NCBI GenBank assembly: GCA_947464135.1
Contig: CANHVK010000004.1
Span: 1-61,597, forward strand
Origin: Flavobacteriia bacterium
Lineage (GTDB): Bacteria; Bacteroidota; Bacteroidia; Flavobacteriales_D; Crocinitomicaceae
Direction of reading: 5' to 3'
Length of the DNA: 61,597 nucleotides
Of the stretch, positions 39,341 to 47,276 are shown piece by piece. The translations under genes and the position numbers were made by a program. The notes beneath the pieces were generated by a model that was not told the origin of the DNA, ran no database searches, and saw only the letters and a program-made list of their open reading frames with translations. Numbering within the stretch: the stretch's first letter is position 1; the number at the start of each line of letters is the position of its first letter.

Positions 39341-39973
39341 ATGAAAAAAGTTTTAATGAATGGATTGGTTTACGGAATGTTAACTTTTACATCAAGTCTA
39401 GTTTTTGGTCAAGTTTCACAATCTGATTTAGATTTAAGGACAGCTTTTAAAAAGAGTTATGAATCAGAAGTGGGTTTAAAATATACTAAAGCGATTGAAG
39501 ATTTAATCCTTTTTGCAAATAATAATACATATGAGGTAAATATTCGCTTAGGTTATCTGAATTACCTAAATGCAAAATTTCTTCAATCTACTTCTCATTA
39601 CAAAAAATGTATTGAGCTTGCTCCTAAAAGTGTTGAAGCTCGTTTTGGATATATTAATGCCTTGGCAGCACTTGAAAAATGGGATGAAATAATTCTTCAG
39701 TATAAAGAAATTTTAAAAGTAGATGCTGGTAATGCAAAAGCCTTATATAACCTTGGCTTGATTTATTATAATCGTTTAGATTATACGAATGCTCAATCTT
39801 ATTTAAATACATACGTAGCTTTGTATCCTTTCGATTTTGATGGTGTAAATTTAATGGGTTGGATTAAATATTACATGGGTAATAAAGACGAGGCATTCGT
39901 ATATTTTAAAAGGGCTTTGCTATTAAATCCTACTTCAACCTTGTATGATAAAGTATTATCAAATAAAAAATAA
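39341..39973 (+). CDS. TPR-repeat periplasmic protein (paralogue 2)
   Basis: A 210-residue TPR protein with a signal peptide (about 1-24, ending LVFGQ) and about four TPR motifs such as YEVNIRLGYLNYLNAKFLQS and YNLGLIYYNRLDYTNAQ. It is a tandem duplicate of the preceding gene at the protein level. It lies 15 bases downstream of it and 3 bases before the SixA-like gene, so all belong to one transcript. Confidence 0.8.
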   Translation: MKKVLMNGLVYGMLTFTSSLVFGQVSQSDLDLRTAFKKSYESEVGLKYTKAIEDLILFANNNTYEVNIRLGYLNYLNAKFLQSTSHYKKCIELAPKSVEARFGYINALAALEKWDEIILQYKEILKVDAGNAKALYNLGLIYYNRLDYTNAQSYLNTYVALYPFDFDGVNLMGWIKYYMGNKDEAFVYFKRALLLNPTSTLYDKVLSNKK

Positions 39974-39976
39974 AAT

Positions 39977-40435
39977 ATGTTAACACTTTTTTTAATTCGA
40001 CATGCTGATGCTGAAATTCATTCCACTACAGGAAAAGATATCAATAGATGCCTTTCTTTAAAGGGTAAAAAACAGTGTGTCGAATTGAAAAATCGAATTG
40101 ATAACAATGATTGGAGTAATGTAGATTTTTATGTCTCCGCAAGCGAAAGAACAAAGCAAACCTTTAATCTTATTTTTCAGGACAATTTTTGTTCTTATCA
40201 TAATGAACTCTATTTAGCATCTGCTGAAAATTTATTGAGTTTTATTAATAAGTTAAATTCTCCTAAATCAATTTGTATTGTTTCTCACAATGAAGGTATT
40301 TCGGCTTTAGCTTCACTTTTAACAGGTCAGCGTATTTTAATGAATACAGCTTCGTTTTTAGAACTTCGTTTTGATTTTGAATCAACTGAATATATCTCTG
40401 CTGAAACTGCGTTGATTGATGATTTTATTTTTTGA
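39977..40435 (+). CDS. SixA-like histidine phosphatase
   Basis: A 152-residue member of the histidine phosphatase superfamily, branch 1. The RHG-type motif appears as LIRHADA at the N-terminus, and the second catalytic histidine is in IVSHNEG. SixA-type enzymes dephosphorylate phosphohistidine in phosphorelays, though small members of this superfamily have broad roles. It begins 3 bases after the second TPR paralogue, so it is probably the last gene of the cluster. It converges on and overlaps the rhomboid gene by 11 bases. Confidence 0.88.
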   Translation: MLTLFLIRHADAEIHSTTGKDINRCLSLKGKKQCVELKNRIDNNDWSNVDFYVSASERTKQTFNLIFQDNFCSYHNELYLASAENLLSFINKLNSPKSICIVSHNEGISALASLLTGQRILMNTASFLELRFDFESTEYISAETALIDDFIF

Positions 40436-41135
40436 TATACGTGTAGGTAATACTTGTGTTTGAATCTGATATATGTTGATTTCTTATATATTCTTTTTCA
40501 TAATTTTTCAGTTGATTTTCAATGTTTTCTCTAGGTATATAGCTAGGATTTTCACTAATTAATATTTTTTCTTGTTCTACATATAATAGAGCAAGTAATA
40601 CACCTGTTATTACCCCACTTAAATGACCTTGCCAAGAAATTTTTTCTTCCACAGGAAAAATACCCCACACTAAACTACCATAGGTAAGAATAATTAACAT
40701 GGATATCGCTTGATATTTCAATTGTTTTTTAATGATTCCACTGACAAATAAAAAAATGATAAGAGCGTAGATAATACTACTCATTCCAATATGGTAACTA
40801 CCTTCATTTTCAGCAATCAACCAAGTGAGAAATCCGCTTATAAACCAACTCAAAAAGAAAATTTTGTAAGCTATTTTAGGATAAAAGAAGAATAGTGTAA
40901 CTAACGTTAAAAATATCGGAATAGAATTATTTATGATATGATTTATGTCTGTTTTTGAATGGAGTAGGGGGGAGAAAATCACCCCAAAAACACCTGATAA
41001 TGTTCTTGGTAAAATTCCCAATCGTGTTAGCTCAATAGGAGAAACAAATTCACCCCAATATACGATCCACATTAAAGAAATTAAAAGGAAAGGAATAATA
41101 ACTATCTCGTAATTAATACTAATTTTTGATTTCAT
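40425..41135 (-). CDS. Rhomboid-family intramembrane serine protease
   Basis: A 236-residue polytopic protein with about six membrane segments. Catalytic S119 lies in HIGMSS (the family GxSx) and H171 in WQGHLSG. The conserved loop with LLHSKTDINHIINN matches the rhomboid first-loop histidine region. It cleaves transmembrane substrates; the target is unknown. The C-terminal ~40 residues are polar. It is transcribed alone on the minus strand, with no operon partner within 100 bases. Confidence 0.88.
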   Translation of the reverse strand: MKSKISINYEIVIIPFLLISLMWIVYWGEFVSPIELTRLGILPRTLSGVFGVIFSPLLHSKTDINHIINNSIPIFLTLVTLFFFYPKIAYKIFFLSWFISGFLTWLIAENEGSYHIGMSSIIYALIIFLFVSGIIKKQLKYQAISMLIILTYGSLVWGIFPVEEKISWQGHLSGVITGVLLALLYVEQEKILISENPSYIPRENIENQLKNYEKEYIRNQHISDSNTSITYTYIKK

Positions 41136-41195
41136 TCTTTTTAATTCTCAATAATAATGCCTTTTGTTTTTTACTGACAGAATGACCTATAACAA

Positions 41196-41222
41196 AAAGT
41201 GTCGGCTATTAACCGACACTTT
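41196..41222 (-). terminator. Terminator downstream of the beta-helix lipoprotein gene
   Basis: AAAGTGTCGG (41196-41205) and CCGACACTTT (41213-41222) form a 10-bp perfect stem with a 7-base loop. On the minus strand the hairpin is followed by a T-rich tract (plus-strand A-run at 41194-41198). It lies 39 bases past the stop of the minus-strand lipoprotein gene. Confidence 0.8.
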
Positions 41223-41260
41223 ATGAATAAATCAATTAGATTTATTTATAAATATTGTTT

Positions 41261-42553
41261 TTATTTAACTTCTCCTCTTTTACCAGCACATGTCCATGCA
41301 AATGTACTAGCTGTAATGGTTGCTCCTGCACCTTCAGCAATTTTGTCTAATTCGGTTTGAGTAGCTTTTAATGCATCTGCACAAGTTGTAGCAGCTGTGT
41401 AAGCGGTAACTTTATTAGTATTATACTTATTATTTGTAAATACTAATTTCTTGTCAATGTAGTTGCTGTAAGCATCTGTTTTACCTATACATGAAGCAGC
41501 AGCATCAAATGAAGCAGAAACTTTCACTTGTTTTTTTGTAGCGTTAGCGTATTCAAAAGTAATATTTTCTAATGTACCTTGCGCTTTTGCCTTTATATCA
41601 GCTCCTGTCCCTTCTAAACCTTCTCCTTTACAAATTCCATTTTTTAATGTGAATTTTCCTTCAATATATGTTGAACCTTCTGGGCCATCAAGTTCTAAAC
41701 CTTCATCTGTACCAATTCCGTCACCATGTATTACCATGAATCCATCAACTGTACCAGCATAGTTTTGATCTAAATCAATACCATCATCACCTTGATAATA
41801 AACTAAGATGTTTTTACAATTAACTGTTCCTCCAAAAAACTCTACTCCATCGTCTAATGTAGCATAAATCTCAATATTTTCTATAGTAGTTCCACTTCCA
41901 ACTCCACCAAGAGTCAAAGCATTTATTTCATTTCCTTCACCAATTAATGCTCCACCGTGTCTTATAGAAACGTATTTCAAACTTCCAGAATTATCATCAG
42001 TTTTATCTCCACCATAGCTTCCATAAGATTCAGAAGCAGGTATTCCTTCTATTTGTGCTTTAGTATTTCCTGTTGCTGCACTTACAGGTGCATTACCTAA
42101 AATTACTAACCCACCCCATTTTTGACTGTCAGTTTTCTTTAAGTTAGTACCAATTGTTTCACCTGATTTAATATTATCTAATTCTGATGTAAATATAATT
42201 GGCTTGTCAGCTGTTCCTTCTGCTATCAACTTTCCTCCTTGTGCAATAATAAGCGCAGACGCTAAAGAACCAGTACCTTGTTTACCTTTAATAATAGTAC
42301 CAGGTTGAATCGTCAAAGTCACTCCAGCTTGAACTACAACTTTACCTCCCAAATAATATACTGAATCAGCTGACCACGTTTCATTTTTTGAAATTAAACC
42401 AGCTTTAGTTACAGATTTTGATCCGGTAACAGTAGGTGTTGTAGGTGTTGTAGGTGTTGTAGGTGTTGTTTCTTCTTTTTCACAAGATGAAACTAAAACC
42501 AAAGTTCCAAGAGCTAAGCTTGAAAAAATCATTTTTAAGTTTTTTCTTTTCAT
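41261..42553 (-). CDS. Secreted beta-helix lipoprotein with Thr/Pro linker
   Basis: A 430-residue lipoprotein: signal with lipobox VSSC (Cys24), then a short acidic EKEE segment, a repeated TPTTPTTPTTPT linker and a large beta-rich domain with short repeats of hydrophobic strands (GTIIKGKQGTG, KWGGLVILGNAP, KYVSIRHGGALIG, NIEIYATLDDGVEFFGG, NILVYYQGDDGIDLD). This pattern suggests a right-handed parallel beta-helix. It has no recognised catalytic signature. It lies 251 bases downstream of the TonB receptor gene on the same strand, and receptor plus surface lipoprotein is a typical uptake pair, but a terminator lies between them. It could bind or trap a ligand at the surface. Confidence 0.75.
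   Translation of the reverse strand: MKRKNLKMIFSSLALGTLVLVSSCEKEETTPTTPTTPTTPTVTGSKSVTKAGLISKNETWSADSVYYLGGKVVVQAGVTLTIQPGTIIKGKQGTGSLASALIIAQGGKLIAEGTADKPIIFTSELDNIKSGETIGTNLKKTDSQKWGGLVILGNAPVSAATGNTKAQIEGIPASESYGSYGGDKTDDNSGSLKYVSIRHGGALIGEGNEINALTLGGVGSGTTIENIEIYATLDDGVEFFGGTVNCKNILVYYQGDDGIDLDQNYAGTVDGFMVIHGDGIGTDEGLELDGPEGSTYIEGKFTLKNGICKGEGLEGTGADIKAKAQGTLENITFEYANATKKQVKVSASFDAAASCIGKTDAYSNYIDKKLVFTNNKYNTNKVTAYTAATTCADALKATQTELDKIAEGAGATITASTFAWTCAGKRGEVK
42432..42467 (-). repeat. Nine-base tandem repeat, 4 copies, coding Thr-Pro-Thr linker
   Basis: The unit GTAGGTGTT (plus strand) occurs four times head to tail at 42432, 42441, 42450 and 42459. On the minus strand it encodes the TPT repeat of the lipoprotein linker. 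Perfect identity favours slippage, which would change linker length in steps of three residues. Confidence 0.9.
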
Positions 42554-42752
42554 TTTCTGTTTTTTTTGTCAAATTTCTAATTTTCTTGCTTTGTAGATGT
42601 TAGCATTAATTTACTTATAGGTTAATAATTGATTAATAGATATGACCTTAAGTTATGATAATATAAAGCCGGATTTAATTAATTATTATATCAATATAAG
42701 GTATCTACTTTTTGTTATTATAAAACATTGTTAAATAATTATTTAAATAAAA

Positions 42753-42777
42753 AAAGCTATCTTATAAAGACAGCTTT
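42753..42777 (-). terminator. Terminator downstream of the TonB receptor gene
   Basis: AAAGCT (42753-42758) and AGCTTT (42772-42777), with three more pairs inside after one mismatch (TCT with AGA), form a stem 28 bases past the minus-strand receptor stop. The A-run at 42748-42755 gives a T-run on the minus strand. The receptor and lipoprotein genes are therefore probably separate transcripts. Confidence 0.65.
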
Positions 42778-42804
42778 AAATTGATAATTAAGTTAACTTA
42801 TTGC

Positions 42805-45639
42805 TTAAAAAGTATAGTTGTATTTAATTGAAAATTGAATACCAGGATTGTACGAAGAGTAAATCTCATCGTTAGTACCATATGATCTATAAAGTAAAGC
42901 AATTCTATCTTGTAATATATTATTAACCGTAACAGTGACTTTTGAGTTCTGTTTTACACCAAATTTTCTATACATATTTAAATTCAAACTATTGAATGGA
43001 TCAGTATAAACATCTGGTACTCTTCCAGAAGAAATTACAGTTAATTGTTCCCCTTGAATGTTGTAAGATAAAGAGATGTTTGTTTCATTTTGTGGGATCT
43101 CATAACTAATTGTCCCATTGATTGAGTATGGAGACTGCCCAGCCATTGGTCTGTATTGCCCAATTTCAGGTTGATCTTTTCTTCTATTATTATTTCTTAA
43201 TTCAAGTTCGTTTTGTCCTTTTTCATCAACAATTACAGAAGTTAAATCTACTTTTGAACTTACTAAAGATGCATTAACACTTAATTTGAAACGATTTAAT
43301 ATTTTATTTGTTTCAGCTTTTGCTAAAGCTTTTTTAAATTCAATCTCTGTTCCCAATATACTTGCATTCCCCGAGTTTCTTGGTTTAACGTTGTTAGGTG
43401 CAGTTGCAAATGAAACAAGTTCGATATGACCTTCAAATTGTTTGTAAAATCCAGAAACAGCAAATAATTCTAAATCTCCTATGTAAAATTCATATCTAGC
43501 ATCAAAATTTGAAATGTTCGTTTGTTTCAAATTAATATTTCCATTGTAAATTCTTTTGGTGATTGGGTCATAAATTTGTGCAATTGATACTTCTTTGAAT
43601 GATGGTCTAGCTACAGAATTACCTGCGGCTAAACGTAAATTCATTTTTTCATTTAATTTAAGATTCAAATTTATTGAAGGTAATACATTGAAATTTTCTA
43701 ATGTTTTCTGATTATTTAAAACAATTGTTCCTGTGTTATTTTGTCCCGTATAGTACATTTGAAAATTTTCAATTCTAACACCATATGACAAGTTTAGACG
43801 CTCTTTTATTGGATGAATCAATTGTATGTAAGCACCTACTGTATTTTGATTTGCTTTATAATTGTTAGTAGGCTCATAATTTCCGATTGTATACGTACCT
43901 TGTCTTGTTGTTGCGTTCCAAATTTGATTTTCACTTAAGAACCAGTTAGGGTCAATTTCAATTTGATTTAAGTTACTAGGTCTATGTCTGTATGCAAATA
44001 CAGAAAAATCTCTGCTTTTGTATGTTCCTGTCATACCAAGTTTCAGTTTAGTTTTATCTGTAAAAGAGTGAATGACATCTGTTTTTAAAGAGTTCGTAAT
44101 TTCATCTAATTCTCTCCAAAATCGATCAATACCAGCTCCATTACCTGTGCTTAGTGTAGTATCTCCATCTGTGATAGATATTTTTGTTTCTCTGAAATCA
44201 GGCTCATAAACATTGGATAAAGAGAAAGCATTTCCCCAAGTAATACTTGTCTTTCCAATTTCGTGAGCTCCAGTTAAAATTGCTGTACTTAACCTTTTAC
44301 TAGCGTAACTAATTATATTTTCATCAAGTAAAGATATATTATTAATGTAGTCTTGACTTTTTCTTCTCATTGATGTTGACTCACCATTTTGTAAGTGTAA
44401 TAATGTCAGATCAAACATATTTTTTTTGTAAGCTATCGAGCCAGAAGCTAATAAATTCCAGTTTACATTATTTCTACCAACATTTCCTATTCTTGATGAC
44501 CACTTTTCTAATTCATTAACTTCACTTTTTTCATTCTTAAGAAATTCGTTGGATTCGAATTTATCATAATATATGTTATCATTTGAGTAACTTAATGAAG
44601 TGTAATAACCTGTTGTTAAGTTGTCTTTTTTAGAAAATTTATTCCCATGGTTTATTGAAAAAGAACCATTTGGTAAGCTAGTAGTGTTTTTTGTCCCTAG
44701 TTCACTATTGAAAGAACGAGTAACTTTCTCCAAAATTGGGTCAGCTAATACTTCGTCTGGCAGATTCATAGTTGAAATTTTAGCGCCATCAACAGTCGGC
44801 AAGCTTCTTTGTCCATCATCAAAACCTAACCAATCTGTTTTGCTAGGGGAATAGCTTAAAAAGTTTTTATTAAAGTGCATTGAAGGGTTGTAATCTAAGC
44901 CCAAACCTATTTCAGTTGTTTTTTTTGATGGAAATTTTTTCGTAGTTATACCGACTAATCCTCCTGTAAAGTCACCATAAAGATCTGAAGACATTGTTTT
45001 GTATATGTTTAAATTGTCTATGATTGACGTTGGGAAAATATCTAATGGTATAGCGTTAACATCTGGATCTAAACCAGGTATTACTAAACCGTTTAAAGTA
45101 GTTTGTGTATATCGATCTCCTAAACCTCTTACATAGATGTATTTACCGTTTTGAATAGTAACACCTGTAATTCTCTTGGCTGCTCCAGAAACATCACTAT
45201 CACCAGTTTTCTTCATGGATTGAGCCGATACACCGTCTGTTACTGTAACAGCATTTTTTCTTTCCATCAACATTCGTTTGTCTGTACTTCCTTTGTTTGG
45301 ATCATTTCCTTTAATTATAATTAGTTTTCCTTGAATGGCTTTCTTTTCAAGATTAATTTCAAGTTGAACATCTTGATTTGTAATCGTTAATGTATCGTTT
45401 TTCAGTTCATACATCGGATATTTATAAGTAAGAGAATATTGCCCATTTGGGATATTTTCAAAAGTAAATTTCCCATCTAAATCTGTTTTAGCTACTTTTT
45501 TGATTGTATCTAGTTTGATTAATACACCTGGCAAAGTTTCTTTTGTGTCGTAATCTTTGATGATTCCTTTAATGGTGTTTTGTGAGTAAACAATAATTGA
45601 ACACACACTGAAAAGTGAGAGAATTAATAACTTTTTCAT
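42805..45639 (-). CDS. TonB-dependent outer-membrane receptor
   Basis: A 944-residue receptor. In order: signal peptide (1-19, ending VYSQ), a carboxypeptidase-regulatory-like beta-sandwich (about 22-100, NTIKGIIKDYDTKETLPGV), a plug domain (about 130-235, with ITGVTIQNGKYIYVRGLGDR and LNGLVIPGLDPDVNA) and a 22-strand barrel ending SIKYNYTF with terminal Phe. The plug type GLGDRYTQTTLNG suggests the large TonB receptor class used for varied substrates. Substrate unknown; no iron or vitamin B12 genes nearby. The lipoprotein downstream is a plausible surface partner. Confidence 0.92.
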   Translation of the reverse strand: MKKLLILSLFSVCSIIVYSQNTIKGIIKDYDTKETLPGVLIKLDTIKKVAKTDLDGKFTFENIPNGQYSLTYKYPMYELKNDTLTITNQDVQLEINLEKKAIQGKLIIIKGNDPNKGSTDKRMLMERKNAVTVTDGVSAQSMKKTGDSDVSGAAKRITGVTIQNGKYIYVRGLGDRYTQTTLNGLVIPGLDPDVNAIPLDIFPTSIIDNLNIYKTMSSDLYGDFTGGLVGITTKKFPSKKTTEIGLGLDYNPSMHFNKNFLSYSPSKTDWLGFDDGQRSLPTVDGAKISTMNLPDEVLADPILEKVTRSFNSELGTKNTTSLPNGSFSINHGNKFSKKDNLTTGYYTSLSYSNDNIYYDKFESNEFLKNEKSEVNELEKWSSRIGNVGRNNVNWNLLASGSIAYKKNMFDLTLLHLQNGESTSMRRKSQDYINNISLLDENIISYASKRLSTAILTGAHEIGKTSITWGNAFSLSNVYEPDFRETKISITDGDTTLSTGNGAGIDRFWRELDEITNSLKTDVIHSFTDKTKLKLGMTGTYKSRDFSVFAYRHRPSNLNQIEIDPNWFLSENQIWNATTRQGTYTIGNYEPTNNYKANQNTVGAYIQLIHPIKERLNLSYGVRIENFQMYYTGQNNTGTIVLNNQKTLENFNVLPSINLNLKLNEKMNLRLAAGNSVARPSFKEVSIAQIYDPITKRIYNGNINLKQTNISNFDARYEFYIGDLELFAVSGFYKQFEGHIELVSFATAPNNVKPRNSGNASILGTEIEFKKALAKAETNKILNRFKLSVNASLVSSKVDLTSVIVDEKGQNELELRNNNRRKDQPEIGQYRPMAGQSPYSINGTISYEIPQNETNISLSYNIQGEQLTVISSGRVPDVYTDPFNSLNLNMYRKFGVKQNSKVTVTVNNILQDRIALLYRSYGTNDEIYSSYNPGIQFSIKYNYTF

Positions 45640-45762
45640 ACCTGTTTTTTTCTAGTACAAAGGTTATTATTCTTGTTTTTCTTTAATAGGGTTGTATATT
45701 AAACCTATGTTAATTTAAATTAACAAGACTTAACTTCAAGGTAATTTAGCGTTTAACTTTTG

Positions 45763-46482
45763 TTAAGATTTAATTTTATTAAATTCTTGTAAAAAGTCGA
45801 TGTTTTCTTCTATGTGATTTCCAACTATAATGATATTTACACCTAAATTTTTAAGATTAATTATTTCTTTAGTTGATTTTATGCCTCCACCAGCGATTAT
45901 AGGTAAGTTTGTTGTTTCTCTAATATCTTTAAAATAAGATTTTTGATTACTTTTTTTAGCGCCACTTCCTGCATCAAATAAAAGTATTTTTTTTCCTAAA
46001 TATTTAGCTGTTAACGATAAATTTAGTAGTTCTTTTTTTGATGTTATTTTGGGCGAGTTGTTGGTTATTTTTGATGTGCTTGAGTTCCCTTTTTCATCAA
46101 GTAAAAAATAACCGGTAGGTATCACCTCAAGATTGGTTTTTGCAATTTTATCCGTGCTTTTGATTTGCTCTTCTATTAAGTATTTTGGATCATTCGATGT
46201 TAATAAACTTAAATAGAAGATAGCATCTGCATAAGTTGAAACCTGTGTATGATTTCCAGGGAAAATAATTACGGGAATCTTTGTGTATTTTTTAATTTGA
46301 ATTATAATCGGATCTAAATGAATTTCATTTAAAGTGCTCCCACCAACGAATATAAAGGTCACATTTGATTCGTTGATTTTATGAATTAATTTTTCAATTT
46401 CAGCAGGTTTATTTGTCTTTTCTGGATCGATTAAAACTGCAATAGCACCTTTACACGAGCTAATTCTTTCAAGTATTGTCAT
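45763..46482 (-). CDS. Geranylgeranylglyceryl/heptaprenylglyceryl phosphate synthase
   Basis: TIM-barrel prenyltransferase that joins sn-glycerol-1-phosphate to a long polyprenyl diphosphate, making an archaeal-type ether lipid precursor. Bacteroidota homologues are known. The 239 residues (from ATG at 46482) show AVLIDPEKT, FVGGSTL, FPGNHTQVS, SLLTSNDPKYLIEEQ, PTGYFLLDEKG, FDAGSGAKK and IIAGGGIKS, covering the conserved substrate- and phosphate-binding loops. The longer reading from 46512 overlaps the phosphopantetheinyl transferase gene and adds non-conserved residues, so 46482, one base from that gene's stop, is preferred. The two genes form one operon. Confidence 0.9.
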   Translation of the reverse strand: MTILERISSCKGAIAVLIDPEKTNKPAEIEKLIHKINESNVTFIFVGGSTLNEIHLDPIIIQIKKYTKIPVIIFPGNHTQVSTYADAIFYLSLLTSNDPKYLIEEQIKSTDKIAKTNLEVIPTGYFLLDEKGNSSTSKITNNSPKITSKKELLNLSLTAKYLGKKILLFDAGSGAKKSNQKSYFKDIRETTNLPIIAGGGIKSTKEIINLKNLGVNIIIVGNHIEENIDFLQEFNKIKS

Positions 46483-46483
46483 A

Positions 46484-47101
46484 TTATTTTTTTTCTGCAT
46501 GGCAAAGCACATAATCTTTATCGATTTTAAAAAACATTAGTCTGTAAAAGTCAGTTCCAACATAGCTTTCTCCTTCTATACAGTTTGAAAGTGAAACATT
46601 AATATTATTTAAAAAAATGTTTTCTTGATTCTCCAAACATTTATATGTTGCTTCCTTTGCACACCAAAGCATAGTCAAGAATTCTTTTTCTTCTATTAAA
46701 TCTGAAGTCTTCCATTTCTGTTTGATTTCATTTTCTGAACAAAATTTATTCTTTAAGTAAATAATTTTTTCGTCGATTTTTTCAACGTCAATTCCAATTT
46801 GATTTTTTAAATTGGTTGCAACTATTACATGTTCCTTTTTATGACTAATTGAAATATATGATTTGTTTTTCAGTTTTGGTTTTTTATTCGAGTAATATAG
46901 TTCTCCTTTATGATTGTAATAATTATAAAGTAAAGTTCTAATAGCTATGAACTCATTTTTTCTAGATTCACTTATAATCTTTTTGTAATCATGAATTTCT
47001 TCTGCAGTTAAAAAAGATTCGACTGGTTTTTTCTTGATCTTATCTGAATTCAGATGCAAAAAAACGCTATTTAAATCTTTGTTTATAAATAAAGTACTCA
47101 T
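46484..47101 (-). CDS. 4'-phosphopantetheinyl transferase
   Basis: Transfers phosphopantetheine from CoA to carrier proteins (acyl or peptidyl). The 205 residues contain the family's magnesium motif IGIDVEKID (D105, E107) and the WCAKEATYK helix (W146, K149, E150). Length (about 200) fits the AcpS/Sfp-type pseudo-two-domain form and not the short AcpS. No carrier protein or synthase is nearby, so its target is elsewhere, most likely the fatty-acid ACP or a polyketide/peptide carrier. It leads the two-gene operon with the GGGP synthase. Confidence 0.9.
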   Translation of the reverse strand: MSTLFINKDLNSVFLHLNSDKIKKKPVESFLTAEEIHDYKKIISESRKNEFIAIRTLLYNYYNHKGELYYSNKKPKLKNKSYISISHKKEHVIVATNLKNQIGIDVEKIDEKIIYLKNKFCSENEIKQKWKTSDLIEEKEFLTMLWCAKEATYKCLENQENIFLNNINVSLSNCIEGESYVGTDFYRLMFFKIDKDYVLCHAEKK

Positions 47102-47123
47102 AATAATGTGTGAAATGTAGAAA

Positions 47124-47152
47124 CAAACTTACATTTTTTGTTATTGATTCAA
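47124..47152 (-). promoter_or_regulatory. Promoter of the phosphopantetheinyl transferase-GGGP synthase operon
   Basis: On the minus strand, TTG (47152-47150), an 18-base spacer, then TAAGTTTG (47131-47124). This matches TTG-N17-21-TAnnTTTG. Transcription should start near 47117, leaving a leader of about 16 bases before the ATG at 47101. Confidence 0.6.
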
Positions 47153-47276
47153 TTTATTTAATTCTTTTCTTTTATCTAATTTTTTTAAAAAGCTTTAACA
47201 TTTAGTTAAAATTATATAATTTTACACACTTGCGGAAGAAGGTATTTTTCTGTTTTTTGAATTATAATTAAATATT

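Noticed and set aside
42554-42804. Small gene in the spacer between the lipoprotein and TonB receptor genes
   Set aside because: No frame longer than a few dozen codons with coding composition; the spacer holds the receptor terminator and probably the lipoprotein promoter.
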